Source: Candidatus Zhuqueibacterota bacterium
Lineage (GTDB): Bacteria > Zhuqueibacterota > Zhuqueibacteria > Zhuqueibacterales > Zhuqueibacteraceae
DNA: 7,109 nucleotides
Assembly (NCBI GenBank): GCA_013361015.1
Contig: JABWAN010000276.1
Span: forward strand, 1 to 7,109
Direction: 5' to 3'
The notes beneath the pieces were generated by a model. The model saw nothing but the letters and a program-made list of their open reading frames with translations. It had not been told where the DNA came from and did not search any database. How positions within the stretch are numbered: the stretch's first letter is position 1; each line of letters begins with the position of its first letter. Shown here one piece after another: positions 1-5,941 of this stretch. The position numbers and the translations under genes are program-made.

Positions 1-2
1 AG

Positions 3-689
3 CCTGAGAGCCAAATATCCCAATCCCCCAATACCCCTTTGACCACATCAGATTGGAAACGCATCGGCGCGATTTTTATTTTTTTCCTTTTCACCATTCT
101 CTTTTGGGCGGGCTATGAGCAAAAAGGTGCGAGCCTCAATCTCTTTGCGAAGGAACTCGTGCGCACGGAAATTTTTGGATGGACGTTTCCTTCTAGCTGG
201 CTGCAATCACTCACCGCGTTCTTCGTGATTCTGCTCGCGCCGTTTTTCTCATGGTTGTGGATTCGCATGGGTGAGCGCCAGCCTTCAAGCCCGGCGAAGT
301 TCACGTTCGGATTGTTGTTTATCGGTATGGGTTACGTGTTAATGGTTCCCGCGGCGATGCTCACGGTCTCCGGCAAAATCAGCCCGCTGTGGTTGGTGGG
401 TCTGTACTTTTTGGAAGTCGTGGGCGAAATGTGTTTAAGTCCGGTGGGCCTGAGCACGGTGACGAAGCTCGCGCCGGCAAAGGTGCTCGGCATCATGATG
501 GGTGTGTGGTTTCTGGCCGCTGCGCTGGGCAACAAACTCGCGGGATATTTGGGCGGCTTCTTTGACGCGAGCAATCCCGAGGTGTTGATGAAGCTCTATG
601 GCGGTATCGCGGTGGGCTTGCTCATTTCCGCGGCAGTGCTCGCACTATTGACGCCTTCGGTGCGGAGACTGATGGGGAGGGTGTTGTAG
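3..689 (+). CDS. POT/PTR-family proton-dependent oligopeptide transporter, C-terminal half (5' truncated by window)
   Basis: This is an inner-membrane symporter of the major facilitator superfamily that probably imports di- and tripeptides with protons. The reading frame is open back to base 3 with no stop, so the TTG at 39 is not a credible start; the gene begins outside the window. The visible part holds six hydrophobic segments, matching TM7-TM12 of the 12-TM fold. They begin around IFIFFLFTILFWAGYEQ and end at IAVGLLISAAVLALL before a short basic tail. Two family signatures are clear. FWAGYEQKGASLNLFA in the first helix resembles the FWAxFEQxGxSLNLFA of bacterial POT proteins. GEMCLSPVGLSTVTKLAP is the TM10 region, whose Glu belongs to the peptide-binding site in characterised POTs. 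The Pro/Ser-rich stretch before TM7 fits the loop between the two halves. The next gene starts 47 bases downstream. Substrate is inferred from the family only. Confidence 0.9.
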   Translation, partial: PESQISQSPNTPLTTSDWKRIGAIFIFFLFTILFWAGYEQKGASLNLFAKELVRTEIFGWTFPSSWLQSLTAFFVILLAPFFSWLWIRMGERQPSSPAKFTFGLLFIGMGYVLMVPAAMLTVSGKISPLWLVGLYFLEVVGEMCLSPVGLSTVTKLAPAKVLGIMMGVWFLAAALGNKLAGYLGGFFDASNPEVLMKLYGGIAVGLLISAAVLALLTPSVRRLMGRVL

Positions 690-736
690 CGAAGCGCAAG
701 GGGCAAAGGGCAAAGAACAACTTAGCGAACTTCTCC

Positions 737-1570
737 ATGAAGAAACCTTCTCGACAATCATCTGCACCGACGGAAGCTTCTCGCATTTCTCTTTTTGACG
801 AAGATCTTTTCGAACAGCTTGGTTCTTATAAAGGCTCTTCATTGTGGCTGGGGCGCTTTAGTGAAGAGACCATCTTGCGCGCGTTGGAGAAATCCGGCTT
901 TCTGGCAGCGCTCGATTCGTTGGGACTTCACCGCCTTCTCGTGCAGATCGAGCCGCTTGACACGTTTTTGCAGTCGCTCAAAGTGTATCATACGCAACCG
1001 CGGCCGGAGCATTTGATGGCGGAGTTTCGCTTGCGCGAGACGACGCTGGCGCCGAGAAAACGTTGCGCCGATGCTTGGGGTGAGGTGATGCCGCGTGTGC
1101 TCGCGATTGAATGGCTGCTGCTGCAAAACCCTTATGCGACGTTTACGAACGAGCGCCCGATGCTGCCGGGCCAAACGCATCCGGGCTTGGGACAAGCCAA
1201 ACGCATTCTGGAACTTCTTATTCATCTCGCCAAACATTTGGAATTGGAAGGCATCAGCAATTACCCCGAATACTTCCATAACGCATTTTTGTATCAGCAC
1301 TTCTTTTACTTTTATGATCCCGAACGCGAGGGCATGCTGGAGGCGTTGTCGCGCGATTTGGCGGAGCTTTCTTTGGCGGAGCAGACGTGGGCCATCGAGC
1401 GTGGTCGTGTGCGTTATGCGACGGGCGAAGCGTTTGTGTGGGAATCCGATTTGCTGATTTTGCCGCTCTCGCAGCGTGTGCGCGATTATTTTGAGGGTGC
1501 GAGTTATCGTGCTGCGGTCGCAGCGGCGAAGGAGTCGCAGCGGTTTTGCTTTGTAGACGCGCCTCGTTAG
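737..1570 (+). CDS. Conserved-looking soluble protein of unknown function (277 aa)
   Basis: I do not recognise this protein. It has no signal peptide or membrane segment and looks cytoplasmic. Residues 1-20 are Ser/Lys-rich and probably disordered. Residues 40-85 read as helices (FSEETILRALEKSGFLAALD). The centre, residues 118-152, has motif-like content: IEWLLLQNPYATF, then RPMLPGQTHPGLG at 140-152. An aromatic stretch, NYPEYFHNAFLYQHFFYFYDPEREG, covers 175-199, and a segment ending PLSQRVRDYF covers 243-252. Clustered Gly/Pro, His and aromatic residues suggest a folded domain, perhaps binding a ligand or metal, but no catalytic motif can be named. The start is the first ATG after the transporter stop; no GTG, TTG or ATG precedes it in frame within that gap, and no good Shine-Dalgarno is visible. 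It may share a transcript with the transporter. A 266-aa minus-strand frame over the same DNA is Arg/Gln/His-rich and looks like a shadow. Confidence 0.8.
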   Translation: MKKPSRQSSAPTEASRISLFDEDLFEQLGSYKGSSLWLGRFSEETILRALEKSGFLAALDSLGLHRLLVQIEPLDTFLQSLKVYHTQPRPEHLMAEFRLRETTLAPRKRCADAWGEVMPRVLAIEWLLLQNPYATFTNERPMLPGQTHPGLGQAKRILELLIHLAKHLELEGISNYPEYFHNAFLYQHFFYFYDPEREGMLEALSRDLAELSLAEQTWAIERGRVRYATGEAFVWESDLLILPLSQRVRDYFEGASYRAAVAAAKESQRFCFVDAPR

Positions 1571-1572
1571 GA

Positions 1573-1665
1573 TTGTCATCCTGGAAGGAACTTCCCTGGC
1601 ACTCGGTACACTTTTCAGAACGGAAATTCTCCCGAGCACGAGGAAAGGTTCTTACAGAATGACAA
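1573..1665. repeat. Palindromic repeat copy A (subtype 1), 93 bp
   Basis: This imperfect inverted repeat begins TTGTCATCCTGGAAGG and ends CAGAATGACAA, three bases after the unknown gene's stop. The arms pair over about 25 bases with a few mismatches. An inner pair (CACTCGG near 1600, CCGAGCAC near 1632) flanks the centre. Its left 25 bases (1573-1597) are identical to the reverse complement of the right end of copy D (5889-5913). Its right 30 bases match copy D's left end at 27 of 30 positions. A and D are therefore copies of one element in opposite orientations. The RNA would fold into a long hairpin. It lacks a following T-run, so it is not a classical terminator, but it could stabilise a 3' end. 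Confidence 0.85.
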
Positions 1666-1730
1666 AGCTGAGGAGGACCGCTGAAGCTGCACAGCGACAG
1701 CGTGAAAGGCAATTTTGCAAAACAGCGCTG

Positions 1731-1752
1731 GGCGGCGGGAGGCCGCCGCTTT
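1731..1752 (+). terminator. Possible weak hairpin terminator
   Basis: A perfect six-base GC stem (GGCGGC at 1731-1736, GCCGCC at 1742-1747) with a five-base loop is followed by GCTTTG. The stem is strong, but only three T follow and they are not adjacent. Termination is therefore doubtful; this could simply be a stable hairpin in GC-rich DNA. Its position downstream of the unknown gene and upstream of the synthetase gene fits an operon boundary. Confidence 0.25.
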
Positions 1753-1837
1753 GAAGTCACCTCGCGCGAAGAGATAAAGGCGAGGTAAACAAGCAAAGAT
1801 GAACCCGCGGTGAAGCAGCGACAGGACAAAAGCAAAA

Positions 1838-1889
1838 CTCATTTTGAGAAGAGTGCCGAGCACTGGAAAAGATTCTTCCAGAATGACAT
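1838..1889. repeat. Palindromic repeat copy B (subtype 2, shortened), about 52 bp
   Basis: The right end, GATTCTTCCAGAATGACAT, is intact. The 23 bases at 1867-1889 are identical to 3832-3854 in copy C. The left arm is short and decayed: CTCATTTTGA replaces the usual GTCATTCTGR. The core is a perfect small palindrome, AGTGC-CGA-GCACT (1852-1864). It looks like an internally deleted member of the family. It ends 59 bases before the acyl-CoA synthetase start, so it would lie in or next to that gene's leader. Confidence 0.75.
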
Positions 1890-1935
1890 GCACGAATATT
1901 GGCTTAACGTTGAAGTTTTAGAAGACTATTCCGAC

Positions 1936-1945
1936 GAGGAGAGGA
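1936..1945 (+). promoter_or_regulatory. Ribosome binding site of the acyl-CoA synthetase
   Basis: The purine-rich run GAGGAGAGGAAG (1936-1947) sits directly before the ATG at 1949. It holds two overlapping Shine-Dalgarno candidates: GAGGA at 1936-1940, with 8 bases to the ATG, and GAGGA at 1941-1945, with 3. The first is well spaced. This fixes the 1949 start, from which the encoded N-terminus has the length usual for the family. Confidence 0.7.
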
Positions 1946-1948
1946 AGC

Positions 1949-3736
1949 ATGGAATATCAATCGATCTATCAGCTCTTGAACGTGGTCACTGCGGCCAATG
2001 CGAACAAAACCGCGTATCAATACAAACGTGCAGGCCAGTGGCAGAACGTGACGTGGAGCGAGAATGCGGCGACGTGCAAGGCGATCTCGAAAAGCTTGCT
2101 GGCGCTCGGCGTGCAGAAAGGCGACCGCGTGGCGGTGCTCAGTCAAACACGTTTGGAGTGGGTGCAGTGCGATTTGGGCATTATCAACGCGGGCGGCGTG
2201 ACGGTCGGGGTTTATCCTACGAATCTAGCCGCGGATTGCGCGTACGTCATTAATCATTGCGAGGCCGAGCTGGTCTTTGTTGAGAACAGCACGCAGCTTG
2301 CAAAACTGCTTTCAGTGCGCAAGGAAATTTCACGCGTTCGGCATTTGGTTGTTTTTGAGGGTGAAAGCGACGCGCAAAACGGCGTGCTGAGTTGGCAAGA
2401 TTTTTTGCAGAAGGGTTCAGTGGTTTACGACGCAGCTTTCGAAGAGCGCGCGGCGGCAACAAAATGGGACGATCTCGCGATGTTGGTATATACTTCCGGC
2501 ACCACGGGCATACCCAAAGGCGTGATGCTCACGCATGGCAATATGCTCTTCACGACGAAGTCGGTGACCGCTTCGTTGTATCTCGAACCGTATTTCGTGA
2601 CGCTGCTCTTTCTGCCGATGGCGCACGTGTTCGCGCGGCTGCTCGTTTACTTTTCCATGAGCAACGGCATGACCGTCGCGTTTGCGGAAAGCATCGAGAA
2701 GGTGCCGGACAACCTGAAAGAGATTCGACCGCACTTTATCGCGAGCGTGCCGCGCATCTTCGAAAAGATTTATACGAAGGTCACTTCGAGCGTGCAGGAC
2801 GCGGGCGGTGTGAAGGCGAAGTTGTTCAATTGGGCGCTGCATACCGGCTATCAAGTGAGCGCGCTGCAACAGAAGAAGCAGAGCATTCCGGCGGGATTGA
2901 AGCTGAAGCACGGCCTCGCGAACAAGCTGGTGTTGAGCAAAATTCAAGCGGCGTTTGGCGGGAGGTTGGTGTGGGCGGTTTCCGGCGCGGCCCCGCTGAA
3001 CAAGAGCATTGCGGAGTTTTTTCACGCGTGCGGGATTTTGATTATCGAAGGTCTCGGCATGACGGAGAACACCTCGTTCACGAACGTGAATCGTTACGAC
3101 AACAACAAGTTCGGCACCGTCGGGCCGTTGGGGCCGGGCATCGAAATGAAGCTCGGCGACGACGGCGAGATTTTTTATCGCGGCCCAAACGTGATGAAAG
3201 GCTATTTCAAGGAACCCGAAGCCACCGCGGAAACGATTGACAAAGACGGCTGGCAAGCCACCGGCGACATCGGCGAGGTGGATGCCGACGGCTTTCTGCG
3301 CATTACCGATCGCAAAAAAGATTTGATCATTACCGCGGGCGGCAAGAACATCGCGCCACAGCGCATTGAAAGAGTCTTGCGCACTTCGCGCTATATCAGT
3401 CAGGCCATGGCTTTCGGTGATCGCAAGAAATACGTCACTGCGCTCGTTACGTTGAATCCCGAACATGTTGGGCCGTGGGCCAAGGCGCATGGCATCGAGT
3501 TCAAAAACATGGAAGAGCTGGCGCGGCATCCCCAAGTGCTCGCTTTGATCAATGCCGAGATCGAAGAAAAAAACAAAGAACTCGCCTCGTTCGAATCCGT
3601 GAAGCAGATTCGCATCGTGCCGAAAGACTTCAGCATCGACGCCGGCGAGCTTACGCCTTCGCTGAAGATCAAACGCAAAGTGGTGACAGAGCGGTATCGC
3701 AATTTGCTGGAAGAGATGTATGCGAATGCGGATTGA
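1949..3736 (+). CDS. Long-chain acyl-CoA synthetase (AMP-forming fatty acid--CoA ligase, Faa/FadD-like)
   Basis: The enzyme activates fatty acids with ATP to acyl-AMP and then transfers the acyl group to CoA, feeding beta-oxidation or lipid synthesis. It is probably cytoplasmic or loosely membrane-associated. At 595 residues it is full length for the family. The adenylation-domain motifs appear in order. The phosphate-binding loop YTSGTTGIPKG is at 181-191. FLPMAHVFAR is at 221-230, and VPRIFEK, typical of the Faa-type subgroup, is at 267-273. The A5 motif GLGMTENTS lies at 368-376. ATGDIGEVDADGFLRITDRKKD follows at 437-458, with the conserved Asp440 and Arg455. The hinge region then leads to GGKNIAPQ at 464-471. 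Near the C-terminus, LTPSLKIKRK (568-577) is the region that normally carries the catalytic lysine, so Lys573 or Lys575 is the candidate. No motif is damaged. The gene stands alone between repeat-containing gaps and is probably transcribed separately. Chain-length preference cannot be read from the sequence. Confidence 0.96.
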   Translation: MEYQSIYQLLNVVTAANANKTAYQYKRAGQWQNVTWSENAATCKAISKSLLALGVQKGDRVAVLSQTRLEWVQCDLGIINAGGVTVGVYPTNLAADCAYVINHCEAELVFVENSTQLAKLLSVRKEISRVRHLVVFEGESDAQNGVLSWQDFLQKGSVVYDAAFEERAAATKWDDLAMLVYTSGTTGIPKGVMLTHGNMLFTTKSVTASLYLEPYFVTLLFLPMAHVFARLLVYFSMSNGMTVAFAESIEKVPDNLKEIRPHFIASVPRIFEKIYTKVTSSVQDAGGVKAKLFNWALHTGYQVSALQQKKQSIPAGLKLKHGLANKLVLSKIQAAFGGRLVWAVSGAAPLNKSIAEFFHACGILIIEGLGMTENTSFTNVNRYDNNKFGTVGPLGPGIEMKLGDDGEIFYRGPNVMKGYFKEPEATAETIDKDGWQATGDIGEVDADGFLRITDRKKDLIITAGGKNIAPQRIERVLRTSRYISQAMAFGDRKKYVTALVTLNPEHVGPWAKAHGIEFKNMEELARHPQVLALINAEIEEKNKELASFESVKQIRIVPKDFSIDAGELTPSLKIKRKVVTERYRNLLEEMYANAD

Positions 3737-3777
3737 GGGTATTTGCACTTCACTGTTTCATTGACCTCGTCCCTCTT

Positions 3778-3853
3778 TGTCATTCATTGGGAGGAATCTT
3801 TTTAGGCACTCGGCCGCATCTCCAGCACGTAAAAAGATTCTTCCAGAATGACA
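3778..3853. repeat. Palindromic repeat copy C (subtype 2), 76 bp
   Basis: The element begins TGTCATTCATTGGGAGGAAT and ends GATTCTTCCAGAATGACA, 41 bases after the synthetase stop. The arms pair through TGTCATTC/GAATGACA and again through AATCTTTTTA/TAAAAAGATT, with a mismatched stretch between. Inner GGCACTCGG and CCAGCAC correspond to the core boxes of the other copies. Its right end is identical to copy B over 23 bases, defining a second subtype distinct from A and D. No T-run follows the hairpin. Confidence 0.8.
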
Positions 3854-4180
3854 TTTCAATGGGAGGCGATACAAATCAAAACTGAAGCAGGGTAACTCCA
3901 CAAATTTTTTATGGGCGCCTGCCGGGCTGTGAACTTCGCCTTGAGCATCAAATGCAAAGTGAACTCCTTTCACTGCGATTATGTCCGCTGCGCAATTCTG
4001 TCAAAAGCCTGCGCGCTCGTGTGTAATCGTAACCAAAAGCAAAAGAAGCGCTCGCAGGCAGAGACGACGGCACCCTGTTGCCCCACAGTTTGGCCGTAGT
4101 TTTATTTACTCACACGGACACAAAAAGGCCGCGCAAGCCGCGCGGTCTAACCGTGGCTGAACAATTTCGGCGCAACTCAT
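3854..4180. other. Gene-free stretch between repeat C and the kinase promoter
   Basis: I find no supportable gene here. The open frames (62 aa plus strand at 3911-4099; 71 aa minus strand at 3758-3973) show no domain, convincing RBS or family resemblance. A small AGTGAA/TTCACT hairpin lies at about 3957-3973. The only strong structure is the GC stem at 4127-4147 with five A on its left side, described separately. The base composition is mixed and the stretch could contain decayed coding sequence. Confidence 0.5.
4122..4147 (-). terminator. Intrinsic terminator on the minus strand with no evident gene upstream
   Basis: Read on the minus strand, a perfect six-base stem (CCGCGC, loop GGCTT, GCGCGG) is followed by CC and then TTTTT, the layout of a rho-independent terminator. 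On the plus strand the same hairpin (stem arms 4129-4134 and 4140-4145) is followed by TCTAACC, which lacks a T-run. Transcription would have to come from the kinase side, yet no minus-strand gene is visible there. It may stop antisense transcripts from the kinase promoter region or be left over from a lost gene. Confidence 0.5.
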
Positions 4181-4184
4181 GTGA

Positions 4185-4225
4185 TGACATTTTTTGACAT
4201 CTTTTTACTCACGCATGACATCTCG
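4185..4225 (+). promoter_or_regulatory. Predicted direct-repeat operator upstream of the histidine kinase
   Basis: TGACAT occurs exactly three times, starting at 4185, 4195 and 4216, in the order TGACATTTTT, TGACATCTTT, a degenerate TTACTCACGCA, then TGACATCTCG. The offsets 0/+10/+31 place the boxes on about the same face of the helix, as expected for tandem binding by an OmpR/PhoB-type regulator. The same offsets recur before the secreted-protein gene (6699, 6709, 6730). The regulator encoded by the second gene of this operon is the obvious candidate ligand, implying autoregulation. The pattern is seen directly; the binding protein is inferred. Confidence 0.6.
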
Positions 4226-4240
4226 CTTTGCGATGCTGCG

Positions 4241-4246
4241 TAGATT
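4241..4246 (+). promoter_or_regulatory. Candidate -10 element of the kinase promoter
   Basis: TAGATT matches the sigma-70 -10 consensus at four of six positions. It starts 25 bases after the last TGACA box, the same distance as the better TATTAT before the secreted-protein gene. The nearest -35-like hexamer, ATGACA at 4215-4220, is 20 bases away. That is too long for efficient unaided use and fits an activator-dependent promoter. Transcription would begin near 4253, at the start codon itself. Confidence 0.4.
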
Positions 4247-4252
4247 CTTGCC

Positions 4253-5830
4253 ATGCATTCCTCCTCCACACCTGCACGACCTCGCACTTTAGGCGCGCGC
4301 CTTTGGTTTTTGGTGGGCCTGTTATTGTGCTTGCCTGTGATCAGCTACACTGCGCTTGAGCTTACGCGCCTCAATGAGCAAGAGACTCTCATCGAAGACC
4401 TCTATCGCGCGCAGTTGGGCGCCATCCTGTTTTCGGTCAATCAATACTGTTGGGATGTGGTCAGTGGGTGGGGAAATTCATTGCGTACGGAGCTGGCAGA
4501 GGCAACGCATTCCGAGGCAGAGCAAGTTCAAACGAGTTTGAGGAGGGTGCAACAGCGCCATGAGCCGATACAGATAGCATTCACATATACACAAAAACGA
4601 ATCGTATTGGCGCTGGCCGATTCACTTGAGCCGCAACGGGAGCAGTTTGCCGCACGTATCGCGGAAACGCTCGCTCGGAACATGCGGGAAACCGGCAAAA
4701 TGCGGGAGCATGCCAGTAAGGGATATGTTCGCCCTGTTGTGCTGGAACTAGCGCCGACCTCGCGCGGGGGTGACGCCCTCATTTTGGTGTTTGCCGGGGA
4801 GGAAGAGGATTTAGAAGGGCTGTTGATTTCCACCGCGAGTTTCGTCCGCCAAGTTCTTCGGCCAAAAATCTCCGAATTTGAAAGTAGAAATTTTTTGCTG
4901 GCAGTCAAACGCACAGACGACAAGTCGATTCTGCTTGCGACAAATGACGCGGGCAGTGCAGCTTTCGAGTACGAAGAGCCGCTCTGGATTCTTCCAAACA
5001 TGACGCTTGCAATTAAGCTGCAGAACGCCAGCACGGCAGAGATTGCTGCGACACGCACGCGGCGCACCCTGTGGCTGATGTTGGGTGTAAACGTCATCAT
5101 TCTCACGACAATCGCATTGATCTTGCGCACGCTCCTTCGCGAGGCCCAACTGGCGCGCCTGAAATCGAATTTCGTGGACAATGTTTCGCACGATCTCCGC
5201 ACGCCACTGGGATTGATTCGCATGTTCGCCGAAACCTTGCAAATGGGACGCGTGCCTTCTGAAGAGAAAAAGCAGGAATACTACGGCGTGCTCGCGCGCG
5301 AAACCGAGCGCTTGACGCGCATGGTAAATAACCTTCTAGATTTCTCCCGCATCGAAGCCGGCAGAAAAGTCTACGAATCGAAAACCTTCAATCTCACCGA
5401 GGTGATTGTCGAAGTGTTGAACAGTTATCGTTTTCACCTTGAGCAGCGCGGCTTCACGCTAGTGGAGAAACTTTCGCCGGAAATGCCGTGCATCACTGCG
5501 GACGCGGAGGCCGTGAGCCAGGCTTTCGTCAATTTGTTGGATAACGCCGTCAAGTACAGCGATGAGCACAAGCACATTACGGTGGCATTGTATCGCGATG
5601 AAGACTGGGCCGTGCTGGAAGTCACGGATCGCGGCATTGGTATCGATGCCAAACACCGGCACAAGATTTTTGACAAGTTTTATCGTGTGGAAACCGTGGG
5701 CCGCGCCACGCGCGGCGCGGGTATCGGCTTGGCGCTGGTGCAACACGTGATGGCCGCGCACAATGGCAAAGTCGAGGTGCAGAGTGAGTTGGGGAAGGGG
5801 AGCAGTTTTTATTTGAAGTTCCCGATTTGA
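4253..5830 (+). CDS. Membrane sensor histidine kinase, HAMP-less, with a ~235-aa extracytoplasmic sensor region
   Basis: This kinase senses a signal outside the inner membrane, autophosphorylates on histidine and passes the phosphate to the response regulator encoded next to it. TM1 is about residues 17-35 and TM2 about 273-295, leaving roughly 235 residues outside. That region is helical and charged at first (LNEQETLIEDLYRAQ, then Glu/Gln-rich) and later more beta-like, ending EEPLWILPNMTLAIKLQ. I cannot name its domain. TM2 leads through only about a dozen residues into the H-box NFVDNVSHDLRTP (phospho-acceptor His313), with no room for a HAMP domain. The ATPase domain is complete: N-box NLLDNAVKYS (Asn427, Asn431), G1 TDRGIGID (458-465), F-box IFDKFYRVE (472-480) and G2 GAGIGLALV (488-496). 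The start is the only sensible ATG, because an in-frame TAG lies 12 bases upstream; it has no Shine-Dalgarno. The regulator gene follows after 111 bases. The specific signal is unknown. Confidence 0.95.
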   Translation: MHSSSTPARPRTLGARLWFLVGLLLCLPVISYTALELTRLNEQETLIEDLYRAQLGAILFSVNQYCWDVVSGWGNSLRTELAEATHSEAEQVQTSLRRVQQRHEPIQIAFTYTQKRIVLALADSLEPQREQFAARIAETLARNMRETGKMREHASKGYVRPVVLELAPTSRGGDALILVFAGEEEDLEGLLISTASFVRQVLRPKISEFESRNFLLAVKRTDDKSILLATNDAGSAAFEYEEPLWILPNMTLAIKLQNASTAEIAATRTRRTLWLMLGVNVIILTTIALILRTLLREAQLARLKSNFVDNVSHDLRTPLGLIRMFAETLQMGRVPSEEKKQEYYGVLARETERLTRMVNNLLDFSRIEAGRKVYESKTFNLTEVIVEVLNSYRFHLEQRGFTLVEKLSPEMPCITADAEAVSQAFVNLLDNAVKYSDEHKHITVALYRDEDWAVLEVTDRGIGIDAKHRHKIFDKFYRVETVGRATRGAGIGLALVQHVMAAHNGKVEVQSELGKGSSFYLKFPI

Positions 5831-5838
5831 CCTCACAA

Positions 5839-5913
5839 TTGTCATTCTGTAAGAAATTTCCCTCGTGCTCGGAACTGTGCCGAGACCTAGGGAAGTTCCT
5901 TCCAGGATGACAA
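5839..5913. repeat. Palindromic repeat copy D (subtype 1, inverted relative to A), 75 bp
   Basis: The element begins TTGTCATTCTGTAAGAAA eight bases after the kinase stop and ends CCAGGATGACAA, 28 bases before the regulator start. It is the reverse orientation of copy A: the ends match at 25 of 25 and 27 of 30 positions, while the centre is shorter. Inner GTGCTCGG (5864-5871) and GTGCCGAG (5877-5884) form the core stem. It sits inside what is otherwise a two-gene operon, where a hairpin could attenuate transcription or protect the upstream mRNA and so set the kinase-to-regulator ratio. Confidence 0.85.
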
Positions 5914-5941
5914 CACGAATTGAAAGCAGTGGAGACAGGCG

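Larger units (their letters stand above)
1571..1948. other. 378-base gap with two palindromic repeats and no supported gene
   Basis: The gap before the acyl-CoA synthetase carries palindromic repeat copies A and B, listed separately. Between them (1666-1837) is GC-rich sequence with a GGCGGC/GCCGCC hairpin. I see no protein-like reading frame there. A plus-strand frame at 1810-2253 runs into the synthetase gene in another frame, and its translation has no family features. The last 60 bases must hold the leader of the synthetase gene. I see no confident -35/-10 pair there. Confidence 0.6.

Noticed and set aside
39..689. TTG at 39 as the real start of a 216-aa protein
   Set aside because: The frame stays open to base 3 with loop-like sequence, and the protein would begin directly at TM7 of a 12-helix family. 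The window edge explains the truncation better.
839..1639. 266-aa open frame on the minus strand opposite the unknown gene
   Set aside because: Its composition is heavily Arg/Gln/His, as expected for the complement of a coding frame, and it runs into repeat copy A. The plus-strand frame has varied, fold-like composition and fits the gene order.
1810..2253. 147-aa plus-strand frame overlapping the start of the acyl-CoA synthetase
   Set aside because: It is out of frame with the well-supported synthetase, starts inside the repeat-bearing gap and has no family features or good ribosome binding site.
2417..3748. 443-aa open frame on the minus strand opposite the acyl-CoA synthetase
   Set aside because: It is long but antisense to a gene with every family motif intact. 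Its translation is Arg/His/Gln-rich with no recognisable domain. GC-rich codon bias commonly produces such antisense frames.
3911..4099. 62-aa Cys-rich plus-strand frame in the large intergenic gap
   Set aside because: It has no convincing ribosome binding site, signal peptide or known fold. Cysteines are scattered without a repeated spacing, and the frame length is expected by chance.
4185..4221. TGACAT boxes as a fragment of the palindromic repeat family, whose right ends also carry TGACA
   Set aside because: The repeat ends read CAGAATGACA or CAGGATGACA after a long arm. The operator boxes lack the AGAA/AGGA context and arms, occur in tandem in one orientation, and share exact spacing with a second promoter.
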